From NCBI GenBank assembly GCA_947165685.1, contig CAMVBK010000006.1:1-64000 (forward strand): DNA of 64,000 nucleotides, in the 5' to 3' direction. Shown here piece by piece: positions 1 through 8,744 of the stretch. Both the position numbers and the translations under genes were made by a program. Origin of the DNA: F23-D06 sp947165685 (GTDB lineage: Bacteria; Bacteroidota; Bacteroidia; Bacteroidales; WCHB1-69). How positions within the stretch are numbered: position 1 is the stretch's first letter; each line of letters opens with the position of its first letter. A model generated the notes under the pieces. The model did not search any database, had not been told where the DNA came from, and was given only the letters and a program-made list of their open reading frames with translations.

Positions 1-1436
1 CGCCCAACACCTCCTGCACCGCACAGAACGGCGCCATCACCGTCACCGCACCCACGGGCGACAGCTACTCTTACTCCCTCAACGGCGGCGCGTTCCAGAC
101 CGGTACGACATTCCCCAACCTCGCAGAAGGCAACTACACCGTCACCGTGATGAACGGGGTCGGCTGCGTCAGCGTCGCCAGCATCGGGGTGACCTCCATC
201 GGCAACACCGTCTCCGTCTCCGCTTCCGCAACATCACCCTGCGAGGGCGGAACCATCGAGCTCTCCGCCAACACCGCCAACACCGGCGTGACCTTTGCCT
301 GGTCCGGCCCCAACGGCTTCTACTCCGCCGAGCAGTACCCCGCCATCGCAAACGCCTCTTCTGCGGGCAACGGCTTCTACACCGTCACCGCCACCGAGAC
401 CGCCACCGGCTGCTCCGCCACGGACTCCGTCCTCGCCGTCATTCTGGCTCACGCCTTCGCCGACGTCTATGACACGGCCTGCGGCTCCTTCGACTGGTAC
501 GGACAGACCTACACGCAGAGCGACAGCTACACCCATACCTTCACCGGCGGCGCCGCCAACGGCTGCGACTCCACCGTCACACTGCACCTGACCATTTATG
601 AACTGCCCTCCGTCGAGATTACCGGCGAGCTCTCCTTCTGCGAGGGGGACGCCACCACCCTCACCGCCACGGCCGGATTCGACACCTACGTCTGGAACGG
701 GGTGGCCGGAGGACAAGACCTTGAGGTCAGCAACGGCGGCGTGGTCACCCTCACCGCCACCGACGCCAACGGATGCCACGCCTACGACACCGTGGACGTC
801 ACCATGAACCCGACGCCCGCGCAGCCCGTGGCCGATGTCACGCCCAACACCTCCTGCACCGCACAGAACGGCGCCATCACCGTCACCGCACCCACGGGCG
901 ACAGCTACTCTTACTCCCTCAACGGCGGCGCGTTCCAGACCGGTACGACATTCCCCAACCTCGCAGAAGGCAACTACACCGTCACCGTGATGAACGGGGT
1001 CGGATGTGTCAGCTCCGCCACCATCGGGGTGACCTCCATCGGCAACACCGTCTCTGTCACCGCTTCCGCCACCTCCCCCTGCGAGGGCGACGACATCCAG
1101 CTTTCCGCTAACACCGACAACACCGGCGTAACCTTCGCATGGACAGGCCCCAACGGATACTCCTTCGACGGGCAGAACGCCTCCATCGCAAACGCCTCTT
1201 CTGCGGACAACGGCTTCTACTCCGTCACCGCCACCGAGAACGCCACCGGCTGCACCGCCACGGACTCCGTCCTCGCCGTCATTCTGGCTCACGCCTTCGC
1301 CGACGTCTATGACACGGCCTGCGGCTCCTTCGACTGGTACGGACAGACCTACACGCAGAGCGACAGCTACACCCATACCTTCACCGGCGGCGCCGCCAAC
1401 GGATGCGACTCCACCGTCACACTGCATTTGACAGTC
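1..1436 (+). repeat. 840-bp direct repeat inside the adhesin gene
   Basis: Bases 1-596 recur at 841-1436 with a period of 840 bp. Bases 1-160 and 841-1000 look identical. Divergence is concentrated around 1010-1260, after which the copies match again. In protein terms the unit is an SprB-like module, an Ig-like module and a C/W module. Because the window opens at a unit start, more copies may lie upstream. Confidence 0.9.
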
Positions 1437-4400
1437 AACCAGCCGACTTACAGCACCGTGACCGTTGACACCTGCGACACCTTCACCTGGATCGACGGCG
1501 TCACCTACACCGAAAGCACCGACACCCCGACGGTCACGTTGACCAATTTGGCAGGCTGCGACTCCATCGTGACGCTGAACCTGACCATACGGCACTCCAC
1601 CGAGTACACATTTACCGAAACGGTTGTGGAGAACGATCTGCCGTACCATATCAACGACACCATCGCCTTTGATGAGGAGGGCGAGTACACCGTGATTATC
1701 CCCAATGCCGCTGGCTGCGACTCCACCATCCACTTCACGCTTATCGTCAGCAACAATGTCACGGCCAACGCCTACGACACCATCTGCGAGACGGAGCTCC
1801 CGTTCACCTGGAACGAGGTCACCTTCCATACCGCCGGTGACAGCGCCGCCACCGTGACCCTCACGGCCGTGTCCGGCGCCGACAGCGTGCTCACCATGCA
1901 CCTCCACGTCAACCCCGTCATCCACGTTGATGCCGCCGCCAGCGTCTGTTACGGCGACACCTACGACAGTCTCGGATTCCATCTCACCGTCACCGCCGAC
2001 ACCGTCCTGACCGACACCGTGCCGTCCGCCCTCACCGGCTGCGACAGCATCACCACCGTCGCCGTCACCATGCTCAGCCCGACTTACAGCACCGTGACCA
2101 TCGACACCTGCGACACCTTCACCTGGATCGACGGCGTCACCTACACCGAAAGCACCGACACCCCGACGGTCACGTTGACCAATTTGGCAGGCTGCGACTC
2201 CATCGTGACGCTGAACCTGACCATACGGCACTCCACCGAGTACACATTTACCGAAACGGTTGTGGAGAACGATCTGCCGTACCATATCAACGACACCATC
2301 GCCTTTGATGAGGAGGGCGAGTACACCGTGATTATCCCCAATGCCGCTGGCTGCGACTCCACCATCCACTTCACGCTTATCGTCAGCAACAATGTCACGG
2401 CCAACGCCTACGACACCATCTGCGAGACGGAGCTCCCGTTCACCTGGAACGAGGTCACCTTCCATACCGTCGGTGACAGTGCCGCCACCGTGACCTTCAC
2501 GGCCGCCTCCGGGGCCGACAGCGTGCTCACCATGCACCTCCACGTCAACCCCGTCATCCACGTTGATGCCGCCACGAGCGTCTGTTACGGCGACACGTAC
2601 GACGATCTCGGCTTCCATCTCACCGTCACCGCCGACACCGTGCTGACCGACACCGTGCCGTCCGCCCTCACCGGCTGCGACAGCATCACCACCGTCGCCG
2701 TCACCATGCTCAGTCCGACCTACAGCACCGTGACCGTTGACACCTGCGACACCTTCACCTGGATCGACGGCGTCACCTACACCGAAAGCACCGACACGCC
2801 GACGGTCACCCTCACCAATGCCGTGGGCTGTGACAGTGTGGTGACGCTGAACCTGACCATACGCCACTCCACCGAGTACACATTTACCGAAACGGTCGTG
2901 GAGAACGATCTGCCGTACCATATCAACGACACCATCGCCTATATGGATGCGGGCGAGTACACCGTGGTCGTCCCCAACGCCGCCGGCTGCGACTCCACCA
3001 TCCACCTTACGCTTATCGTCAGCAACAATGTCACGGCCAACGCCTACGACACCATCTGCGAGACGGAGCTCCCGTTCACCTGGAACGAGGTCACCTTCCA
3101 TACCGCCGGTGACAGCGCCGCCACCGTGACCCTCACGGCCGTGTCCGGCGCCGACAGCGTGCTCACCATGCACCTGCATGTCGATACCGTCGTGCGCGTC
3201 AACGCCGCCGCGAGCGTCTGTTACGGCGACACGTACGACGGTCTCGGCTTCCATCTCACCGTCACCGCCGACACTATGCTGACCGACACCACCGCCTCCG
3301 CCCTCACCGGCTGCGACAGCATCACTACCGTCGCCGTCACCATGCTCAGTCCGACCTACAGCACCGTGACCATCGACACCTGCGACACCTTCACCTGGAT
3401 CGACGGCGTCACCTACACCGAAAGCACCGACACCCCGACGGTCACGTTGACCAATTTGGCAGGCTGCGACTCCATCGTGACGCTGAACCTGACCATACGG
3501 CACTCCACCGAGTACACATTTACCGAAACGGTTGTGGAGAACGATCTGCCGTACCATATCAACGACACCATCGCCTTTGATGAGGAGGGCGAGTACACCG
3601 TGATTATCCCCAATGCCGCTGGCTGCGACTCCACCATCCACTTCACGCTTATCGTCAGCAACAATGTCACGGCCAACGCCTACGACACCATCTGCGAGAC
3701 GGAGCTCCCGTTCACCTGGAACGAGGTCACCTTCCATACCGCCGGTGACAGCACCGCCACCGTCACTCTTGCGGCCGCCTCCGGGGCCGACAGCGTGCTC
3801 ACCATGCACCTGCACGTCAACCCTGTCATCCACGTTGATGCCGCCGCCAGCGTCTGTTACGGCGACACCTACGACAGTCTCGGATTCCATCTCACCGTCA
3901 CCGCCGACACCGTCCTGACCGACACCGTGCCGTCCGCCCTCACCGGCTGCGACAGCATCACCACCGTCGCCGTCACCATGCTCAGCCCGACTTACAGCAC
4001 CGTGACCGTTGACACCTGCGACTCCTTCACCTGGATCGACGGCGTCACCTACACCGAGAGCACCGGCACCCCGACGGTCACCCTCACCAATGCCGTGGGC
4101 TGCGACTCCATCGTGACGCTGAACCTGACCATCAGAAAATCATCGAACGCCATAGACACTCAAGAGGCTTGCGACAGTTTCACCTGGATTGACGGCATTA
4201 CCTACACCGAAAGCACTGATAACCAAATATTCACGCTTTCCAACGCCTCCGGTTGCGACTCCATTGTCACCTTGCACCTCACCGTCCGCCATGCCACCGT
4301 CGGCGACACCATCGTCACGGCATGCGACAGCTTCACTTGGCACGGCGTGACCTACACCGAGACGCCGACGATCGCCCCGACTTTCACCATCGAGGGAGGC

Positions 4401-5237
4401 AGCGCGGTCGGCTGCGACTCCATCGTCACCCTGCACCTCACTGTCCACCAGCCGCAGCACGCCGCCTTTACGGTGGATGCGTGCGAAACCTATGATTGGA
4501 ACGGCTCTACCTACACACAATCAGGCACTTACAATTTCTCCCACCAAGATGCGAACGGCTGCACGCAGGTCGATACCCTGCATCTCACCATCCACACCCC
4601 GGTGCACGACGCCGTCACGGTGGAGGTTTGCGCCCCGTACCCGTGGAACGGACAGGTCTATACGGAAGCGGGCGACTACACCTTTGCGCATCCCGACGGG
4701 TACGGATGCGAGCAGGTCGATACCCTGCACCTGATCTTCTTGAATCCGTTTGTCGAGATTGTGCCCCGCACCCGCCGCTTCTGCGACGAGGGCAGCGCCG
4801 TGCTTGAGGTGCAGACCGACCTGGCCGACTACGAATGGAGTACCGGAGAGACGACGCCTGCCATAACCGTCTATGAAGAAGGCGTTTACACGGTGACAGC
4901 CTCCCAGGGCGAATGCGTTGTGGAGGCGGAATACACCCTCAAGCCGTGCGAGCACGACCTTCTCCTGCCGAACGCCTTCTCCCCGGACGGCGATGGGCTC
5001 AACGACGAGTTTTACATTCCCGAGGCCTACCACGAGCAAATCAACGACTACGGCTTCAGCGTCCGCATCTACAACCGCTGGGGCGAGGCGGTGTACAGCG
5101 CCACCGACAAGCGCTTCCGCTGGAACGGCGAGATCAACGGGCGGGTGTATCACCACAACGTCTATAACTATGTCATCGAATACCGGACATGGTCCGGGGT
5201 ACCGCGCCAGATAAGGGGCAGCGTGACGGTGCGGTAG
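3..5237 (+). CDS. Giant T9SS type B repeat adhesin (5' end outside window)
   Basis: The frame is open from base 3, so the gene begins before the window; about 1,744 residues are visible. In order they are SprB-like/Ig-like modules (PNTSCTAQNGAITVT..., then a C-rich Ig-like part), Cys-containing modules with the pattern C-SF-W-G-TYT...GCDS-TLHLT, four copies of a 212-residue block (DNA 1443-3986), further C/W modules, and a terminal domain from about 4960. That last domain carries LLPNAFSPDGDGLNDEF, IYNRWGEAVY and W(N)GE, the signature of the CHU_C/gliding-motility C-terminal family used as a type B sorting signal for the type IX secretion system. The protein is therefore predicted to be exported across the outer membrane and held at the surface or released, probably in adhesion. 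Every module is rich in Thr, Asp and Val and has paired Cys. The gene converges on kbl. Confidence 0.93.
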   Translation, partial: PNTSCTAQNGAITVTAPTGDSYSYSLNGGAFQTGTTFPNLAEGNYTVTVMNGVGCVSVASIGVTSIGNTVSVSASATSPCEGGTIELSANTANTGVTFAWSGPNGFYSAEQYPAIANASSAGNGFYTVTATETATGCSATDSVLAVILAHAFADVYDTACGSFDWYGQTYTQSDSYTHTFTGGAANGCDSTVTLHLTIYELPSVEITGELSFCEGDATTLTATAGFDTYVWNGVAGGQDLEVSNGGVVTLTATDANGCHAYDTVDVTMNPTPAQPVADVTPNTSCTAQNGAITVTAPTGDSYSYSLNGGAFQTGTTFPNLAEGNYTVTVMNGVGCVSSATIGVTSIGNTVSVTASATSPCEGDDIQLSANTDNTGVTFAWTGPNGYSFDGQNASIANASSADNGFYSVTATENATGCTATDSVLAVILAHAFADVYDTACGSFDWYGQTYTQSDSYTHTFTGGAANGCDSTVTLHLTVNQPTYSTVTVDTCDTFTWIDGVTYTESTDTPTVTLTNLAGCDSIVTLNLTIRHSTEYTFTETVVENDLPYHINDTIAFDEEGEYTVIIPNAAGCDSTIHFTLIVSNNVTANAYDTICETELPFTWNEVTFHTAGDSAATVTLTAVSGADSVLTMHLHVNPVIHVDAAASVCYGDTYDSLGFHLTVTADTVLTDTVPSALTGCDSITTVAVTMLSPTYSTVTIDTCDTFTWIDGVTYTESTDTPTVTLTNLAGCDSIVTLNLTIRHSTEYTFTETVVENDLPYHINDTIAFDEEGEYTVIIPNAAGCDSTIHFTLIVSNNVTANAYDTICETELPFTWNEVTFHTVGDSAATVTFTAASGADSVLTMHLHVNPVIHVDAATSVCYGDTYDDLGFHLTVTADTVLTDTVPSALTGCDSITTVAVTMLSPTYSTVTVDTCDTFTWIDGVTYTESTDTPTVTLTNAVGCDSVVTLNLTIRHSTEYTFTETVVENDLPYHINDTIAYMDAGEYTVVVPNAAGCDSTIHLTLIVSNNVTANAYDTICETELPFTWNEVTFHTAGDSAATVTLTAVSGADSVLTMHLHVDTVVRVNAAASVCYGDTYDGLGFHLTVTADTMLTDTTASALTGCDSITTVAVTMLSPTYSTVTIDTCDTFTWIDGVTYTESTDTPTVTLTNLAGCDSIVTLNLTIRHSTEYTFTETVVENDLPYHINDTIAFDEEGEYTVIIPNAAGCDSTIHFTLIVSNNVTANAYDTICETELPFTWNEVTFHTAGDSTATVTLAAASGADSVLTMHLHVNPVIHVDAAASVCYGDTYDSLGFHLTVTADTVLTDTVPSALTGCDSITTVAVTMLSPTYSTVTVDTCDSFTWIDGVTYTESTGTPTVTLTNAVGCDSIVTLNLTIRKSSNAIDTQEACDSFTWIDGITYTESTDNQIFTLSNASGCDSIVTLHLTVRHATVGDTIVTACDSFTWHGVTYTETPTIAPTFTIEGGSAVGCDSIVTLHLTVHQPQHAAFTVDACETYDWNGSTYTQSGTYNFSHQDANGCTQVDTLHLTIHTPVHDAVTVEVCAPYPWNGQVYTEAGDYTFAHPDGYGCEQVDTLHLIFLNPFVEIVPRTRRFCDEGSAVLEVQTDLADYEWSTGETTPAITVYEEGVYTVTASQGECVVEAEYTLKPCEHDLLLPNAFSPDGDGLNDEFYIPEAYHEQINDYGFSVRIYNRWGEAVYSATDKRFRWNGEINGRVYHHNVYNYVIEYRTWSGVPRQIRGSVTVR
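1443..4135 (+). repeat. 636-bp tandem repeat, four full units plus a partial
   Basis: Units start at 1443, 2079, 2715, 3351 and 3987 (period 636 bp, 212 codons); the fifth is incomplete and ends near 4135. Units 1, 2 and 4 are identical over at least 264 bp (1505-1768, 2141-2404, 3413-3676), while unit 3 carries scattered synonymous and conservative changes. Such identity at silent positions points to recent duplication or gene conversion. Confidence 0.93.
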
Positions 5238-5263
5238 TTGTAGCTGAAAAGAGTGCCCAACGT

Positions 5264-5293
5264 AAAAAAAACGCCGTCACGAGTGACGGCGTT
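5264..5293 (-). terminator. Rho-independent terminator of kbl
   Basis: A perfect 10-bp stem (AACGCCGTCA / TGACGGCGTT, 5270-5279 with 5284-5293) and a 4-base loop are followed, on the minus strand, by a run of T (5264-5269). It sits between the convergent adhesin gene and kbl. Confidence 0.85.
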
Positions 5294-5317
5294 GTGCGGT
5301 TTGGAAGGATGGGTCGG

Positions 5318-6508
5318 TTATTTCAGCACGCCCAGCTCCTTGCCGATCTTGGTGAAGGCGGCGATGCACTTGTCGAGGTGCTCGCGCTCGTGGGCGGCGG
5401 AAATCTGCACGCGGATGCGGGCCTGGTCTTTCGGCACCACGGGGTAGTAGAAGCCGGTGACGTAGATGCCCTCTTCCTGCAGTTTGGCGGCCATCACCTG
5501 CGACAGCTTGGCGTCATAGAGCATAACGGCGCAGATGGCGGACTCGGTGGGCTTGATGTCGAAGCCGGCGGCTTTCATCTTGCCGACGAAATACTCGGTG
5601 TTGGCGTGCAGCTTGTCCTGCAGCTCGTTGGTCTCGGACATGATATCGACCATCTTGCAGCCTGCTGCGGCCACCATCGGGGGGATGGAGTTGGAGAACA
5701 AGTACGGGCGGGAGCGCTGGCGGAGCATGTCGATGATCTCCTTCTTGCCGGTGGTGAAGCCGCCAATGGCGCCGCCGAAGGCCTTGCCGAGGGTGCCGGT
5801 GAGAATCTCGATCTTGCCGCGCAGGTTGTAGCGTTCGGTCACGCCGCGGCCGGTGTTGCCCACCACGCCGGCGGAGTGGCTCTCATCGACCATCACCATG
5901 GCATCGTATTTCTGGGCCAACTCGTAGATCTTGTCTAACGGGCAGACGTTGCCGTCCATCGAGAACACGCCGTCGGTGACGATGATGCGGAAACGCTGGG
6001 CTTGGGCGGCCTTGAGCTGTTCTTCGAGGTCGGCCATGTCGGCGTTTTTATAACGGTAGCGGACGGCCTTGCAGAGGCGCACGCCGTCGATGATGGAGGC
6101 GTGGTTGAGCGCGTCGGAGATGATGGCGTCCTGGTCGGTGAGCAGGGGCTCGAACACACCGCCGTTGGCATCGAAGCAGGCGGCGTAGAGGATGGTGTCC
6201 TCGGTACCGAAGAACTCGGCAATCTTCTTCTCCAAAGCCTTGTGCAGGTCGGAGCAGCCGCAGATGAAACGCACGGAGGCCATGCCGTAGCCGTGGGTGT
6301 CCATGGCTTCCTTGGCGGCCGCGATCAGGCGCGGGTCGTTGGCGAGGCCCAAGTAGTTGTTGGCGCAGAAATTCAGCACCTTGCTGCCGTCTTGCAGCGT
6401 GATCTCACCGCTCTGCGGCGAGGCGATGATGCGTTCGTTCTTGTAAAGGCCGGCTTCCTTGATGTCGGCCAACTCCTTCTGAAGATGTTGTTGGAAATTG
6501 GTGTACAT
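5318..6508 (-). CDS. kbl: Glycine C-acetyltransferase (2-amino-3-ketobutyrate CoA ligase)
   Basis: The 396-residue protein has the usual length and order of the alpha-oxoamine synthase family (fold-type I PLP enzymes). It interconverts 2-amino-3-ketobutyrate plus CoA with glycine plus acetyl-CoA, the second step of threonine degradation, in the cytosol. Visible landmarks are NFCANNYLGL (46-55), the ring-stacking region at YAACFDANGG, DALNHASIIDG, DESHSAG (H211) and TGTLGKAFGG, with the PLP lysine at K242. The usual partner threonine dehydrogenase (tdh) is not next to it. The start is the first ATG after a heptad array (6511-6542), and a promoter-like sequence lies about 170 bp upstream. 5-aminolevulinate synthase or KAPA synthase relatives are less likely, given the strong match to Kbl through the N-terminal half. 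Confidence 0.93.
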   Translation of the reverse strand: MYTNFQQHLQKELADIKEAGLYKNERIIASPQSGEITLQDGSKVLNFCANNYLGLANDPRLIAAAKEAMDTHGYGMASVRFICGCSDLHKALEKKIAEFFGTEDTILYAACFDANGGVFEPLLTDQDAIISDALNHASIIDGVRLCKAVRYRYKNADMADLEEQLKAAQAQRFRIIVTDGVFSMDGNVCPLDKIYELAQKYDAMVMVDESHSAGVVGNTGRGVTERYNLRGKIEILTGTLGKAFGGAIGGFTTGKKEIIDMLRQRSRPYLFSNSIPPMVAAAGCKMVDIMSETNELQDKLHANTEYFVGKMKAAGFDIKPTESAICAVMLYDAKLSQVMAAKLQEEGIYVTGFYYPVVPKDQARIRVQISAAHEREHLDKCIAAFTKIGKELGVLK

Positions 6509-6510
6509 AC

Positions 6511-6542
6511 TTTATGGTTTATAGTTTATTGTTTATTGTTTA
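6511..6542. repeat. Heptad array, unit TTTATNG
   Basis: Units tttatgg, tttatag, tttattg, tttattg and a degenerate fifth lie directly in front of the kbl start codon, separated by 2 bp. See the findings for the general phenomenon. Confidence 0.85.
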
Positions 6543-6557
6543 ATAGTGATCAGTGAT

Positions 6558-6640
6558 TAAATTCCTTGAGCGGCCCTTTCCCCTCCTTTGGAGGGGTGTC
6601 CGCAGGGCGGGGTGGTCAGGGGCAAGAGCTCGGTAGAACA
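6558..6640 (+). repeat. Modular intergenic hairpin element
   Basis: It begins with the header TTCCTTGAGC also found at 10255, 11490, 12870, 16260 and 62550. It continues with a CCCCTCC-TTT-GGAGGGG hairpin and a GTCCGCAGGGCGGGGTGGTC segment, then ends with GGGGCAAGAGCTCGGTAG, a cassette also present at 10170-10255. It lies upstream of kbl. Confidence 0.7.
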
Positions 6641-6679
6641 GGCGAGTACAAACCAGACAAAATCATCTTAAAACGGTGG

Positions 6680-6711
6680 CAAAAGTACAATTTTTTTGCC
6701 CATATATTCAA
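6680..6711 (-). promoter_or_regulatory. Bacteroidota-type promoter, probably for kbl
   Basis: On the minus strand a TACTTTTG -7 box (6680-6687) follows a TTG -33 element (6709-6711) at a 21-bp spacing. The distance to kbl is about 170 bp, part of it repeat sequence. Confidence 0.5.
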
Positions 6712-6736
6712 AAGGGCGAAAAAATTTTCGCCCCTT
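6711..6736 (-). terminator. Terminator hairpin after the first FISUMP gene
   Basis: GGGCGAAAA pairs with TTTTCGCCC (6714-6722 with 6725-6733), followed on the minus strand by TTTT. It lies directly after the stop codon at 6750. Confidence 0.6.
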
Positions 6737-6749
6737 TAGATGTTCCTTT

Positions 6750-8144
6750 TTAATCGCGGACACAGCGGACGGAAAAACCAGAACTATTACTGTTATTGTA
6801 ATGAAAGTCGAGCTGGGAGTTGGCGATTAATTTAAAGAAAGTGGCGGCCTCGTTGCCTCCTCCCGTAGAAGACCAGAAGCACGCTTCGGCACCTGCATTT
6901 ACCAAGGTCGCACCGTAGTAGCCCGCAGGAACGGCGCTGAAGCCCGTGATATTGTTGGTGGTCAGGTCATTGCCGATCGCGCAGTTTTTGGTAGAGCTGT
7001 CCCACCACGCCGTGGAAGCCATCGCCTTGCCAATGAAGTAATTGATGTCCGGTCCACAGGTATAGACGGTTTGGTCCTTCACATACATCGTCAGCTGTGA
7101 CCACTCCGCCCAGCTCGGCACATGCCAACCTGAAGGACAGACTCCCTGCACGCCGCTCGGATTTGCGTTGCTGGAGGACGCTCCGTGCATCACCGCACGC
7201 CAGTTGTACAGGTATCCCCGTTCCTCCAACGGAATTCCGGAGCTGTCGTAGTCGTAATAGTAGGGATCGAAATCGCTGTAGTCGTTTCCTCCGTAAGGGA
7301 TGTCGGTGCCGTCTGCATATTTCGTGACACGCAGGTTTTCCTTCATCCAGCACTGAAAGCCAATCTGCACTGTGTTATAGACGTTGCCCTCAACGTCTGT
7401 CAGCGTCGGGGACCCAAAGCAAGGTTGACCGTCTTTCAACGACATCGTGAAAGGCAGCTCAATCGTCTGAGACTCATACTGTCCCTGCCACAAGCGATTA
7501 CTCTTCACTTCCTCTCCGCGAAAGATAGCATAACCTACGATATCCAAAATGTCGCCGAGGTCAAACGGATTGTTAGAAACACCACGAGAGCGGGATTTGG
7601 TCTGCTGTGACGTTTCTTCGGTAGCGTCCATAAACGTTATGGCATAGTCGCTGCCGTTTCCAAGGTTCACCATCTTCACCGAGGCGGTCTGCCCTTTCTG
7701 GCTGGCTGTGAGGAAATAGAGGCCCGCGGAAGGAATGGTGACGCGTAACGAATAGGTCCCCGGTTGGGAAGCCAAATAATGATTCGTCCCCACAACCCGA
7801 CCGGTAATGTCCGTCATAGTTATGGCCACATCGCCAGGCTCGCTCACCTGCAAGTTCACGAAAGTTGTGCCTTCGAATGGGTTAGGGCCATTTTGAGACA
7901 ACCTTATCGATTCGCTTTGGAGCGTGCCAAAATCATCGATGCCCGTGGCACTCAAGTATAACACAGTGTCAGGCCACGTCAGCGTCTCCAGCCAACCCTT
8001 ATTGCCGTCGTAAACCTCCACACGGGTTAGCTGAACATTATCGTGGTTGATATCTCGCCCCGTGAACGTAAGGGTCAGCGACTGCGCCTGCAAGAAACTC
8101 AACGTCAGGCAAAATATAAGGATTGTAAGGAAAAATCTTTTCAT
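6750..8144 (-). CDS. Exported FISUMP-domain protein
   Basis: 464 residues. An N-terminal signal peptide (MKRFFLTILIFCLTLSFLQAQ) is followed by a beta-sandwich at about 85-165 that resembles a T9SS type A sorting domain (NGPNPFEGTTFVNL, ITGRVV, GLYFL). The C-terminal half, from about 255, is a Fibrobacter succinogenes major paralogous domain, with DVEGNVYNTVQIGFQCWM, KENLRVTKYADGT, YLYNWRAVM, CPSGWHVPSWAEW, GFSAVPAGYY, FWSST and a final SVRCVRD. This domain is common on surface or secreted proteins of Bacteroidota and Fibrobacteres, and its biochemical function is not established. A second protein of the same design lies at 47422-48759. Oddly, the sorting-like domain is internal rather than terminal. 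Confidence 0.87.
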   Translation of the reverse strand: MKRFFLTILIFCLTLSFLQAQSLTLTFTGRDINHDNVQLTRVEVYDGNKGWLETLTWPDTVLYLSATGIDDFGTLQSESIRLSQNGPNPFEGTTFVNLQVSEPGDVAITMTDITGRVVGTNHYLASQPGTYSLRVTIPSAGLYFLTASQKGQTASVKMVNLGNGSDYAITFMDATEETSQQTKSRSRGVSNNPFDLGDILDIVGYAIFRGEEVKSNRLWQGQYESQTIELPFTMSLKDGQPCFGSPTLTDVEGNVYNTVQIGFQCWMKENLRVTKYADGTDIPYGGNDYSDFDPYYYDYDSSGIPLEERGYLYNWRAVMHGASSSNANPSGVQGVCPSGWHVPSWAEWSQLTMYVKDQTVYTCGPDINYFIGKAMASTAWWDSSTKNCAIGNDLTTNNITGFSAVPAGYYGATLVNAGAEACFWSSTGGGNEAATFFKLIANSQLDFHYNNSNSSGFSVRCVRD

Positions 8145-8229
8145 AGGGTTATCACTTTAATAAGAGATTTATTCAAGAAACTATCACTTAAATGTGACAT
8201 TGAATCGTTTGCCTCGTCATCGCCGAAAA

Positions 8230-8340
8230 ACAAATTCGCACAATTCGCTTAATTAGCCGAAAACACCTTCGCTTAATTCGTCAAATTCACCGACAAACAC
8301 CTTCGCTAAATTCGTCAAATTCGCCGACTTAATTTGCCGA
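8230..8340. repeat. Degenerate repeat of CTTCGCTAAATTCGTCAAATT
   Basis: Three imperfect copies of a TTCGCTTAATTCGTCAAATTC-like phrase joined by CGACAAACACC fill the space between the UPF0145 gene and the first FISUMP gene. I see no gene in it. Confidence 0.7.
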
Positions 8341-8342
8341 CT

Positions 8343-8663
8343 CTACGCCACGGTTACGGCGGTCCCGGAGGCGGTGACCATGAGCATGCCGTTGTCCGAG
8401 CCCAGCACTTCGTAGTCGATGTCGATGCCGACCACGGCGTTGGCGCCTTTCTCGGAGGCGCGCTGTTCGAGCTCCTTCAGGGCCGTGTCGCGGGCTTTCG
8501 TTAGTTCCTCCTCGTAGGAGCCGGAGCGGCCGCCCACGAAGTTGCGAAGCCCCGCGAAGAGGTCCTTCACGAAATTGACGCCGGAAATGACCTCGCCGAA
8601 CACGACGCCATGATAGTTCACAATCTGCTTGCCTTCAATTGTTGGTGTGGTGGTTAATATCAT
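8343..8663 (-). CDS. UPF0145/YbjQ family protein
   Basis: 106 residues, the normal length for the YbjQ/UPF0145 family, a small cytosolic fold that forms homo-pentamers. Family landmarks are MILTTTPTIEG at the start, YHGVVFGEVISGVN, the amphipathic helix with ARDTALKELEQRASEKGANAV and a C-terminal VTASGTAV strand. The biological role of the family is not known; a heavy-metal-binding label is used in some databases without firm support. A TATCTTTG -7 box on the minus strand lies 25 bp upstream of the start. Confidence 0.88.
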   Translation of the reverse strand: MILTTTPTIEGKQIVNYHGVVFGEVISGVNFVKDLFAGLRNFVGGRSGSYEEELTKARDTALKELEQRASEKGANAVVGIDIDYEVLGSDNGMLMVTASGTAVTVA

Positions 8664-8688
8664 AATGACTTATTTTTTGATGAGGGTG

Positions 8689-8696
8689 CAAAGATA
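8689..8696 (-). promoter_or_regulatory. -7 box of the UPF0145 gene
   Basis: TATCTTTG on the minus strand, 25 bp before the ATG. No clear -33 TTG is visible; the position is occupied by the array at 8708-8739. Confidence 0.5.
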
Positions 8697-8707
8697 GGAA
8701 TTTTTCG

Positions 8708-8739
8708 GTTAAATGGGTTAATGGGTTAGTGGGTTTGCT
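8708..8739. repeat. 8-bp array, unit GGGTTAAT/GGGTTAGT
   Basis: Four units (ggttaaat, gggttaat, gggttagt, gggtttgc) end 6 bp before the tolC-family stop codon at 8745. Confidence 0.75.
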
Positions 8740-8744
8740 AACTA

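Noticed and set aside
234..3890. A 1,218-residue open frame antisense to the type B adhesin
   Set aside because: Composition (Gly, Val, Asp, His with periodic copies) mirrors the repeats of the sense gene; it has no signal, domain or promoter. It arises from GC-rich third positions in repeated DNA.
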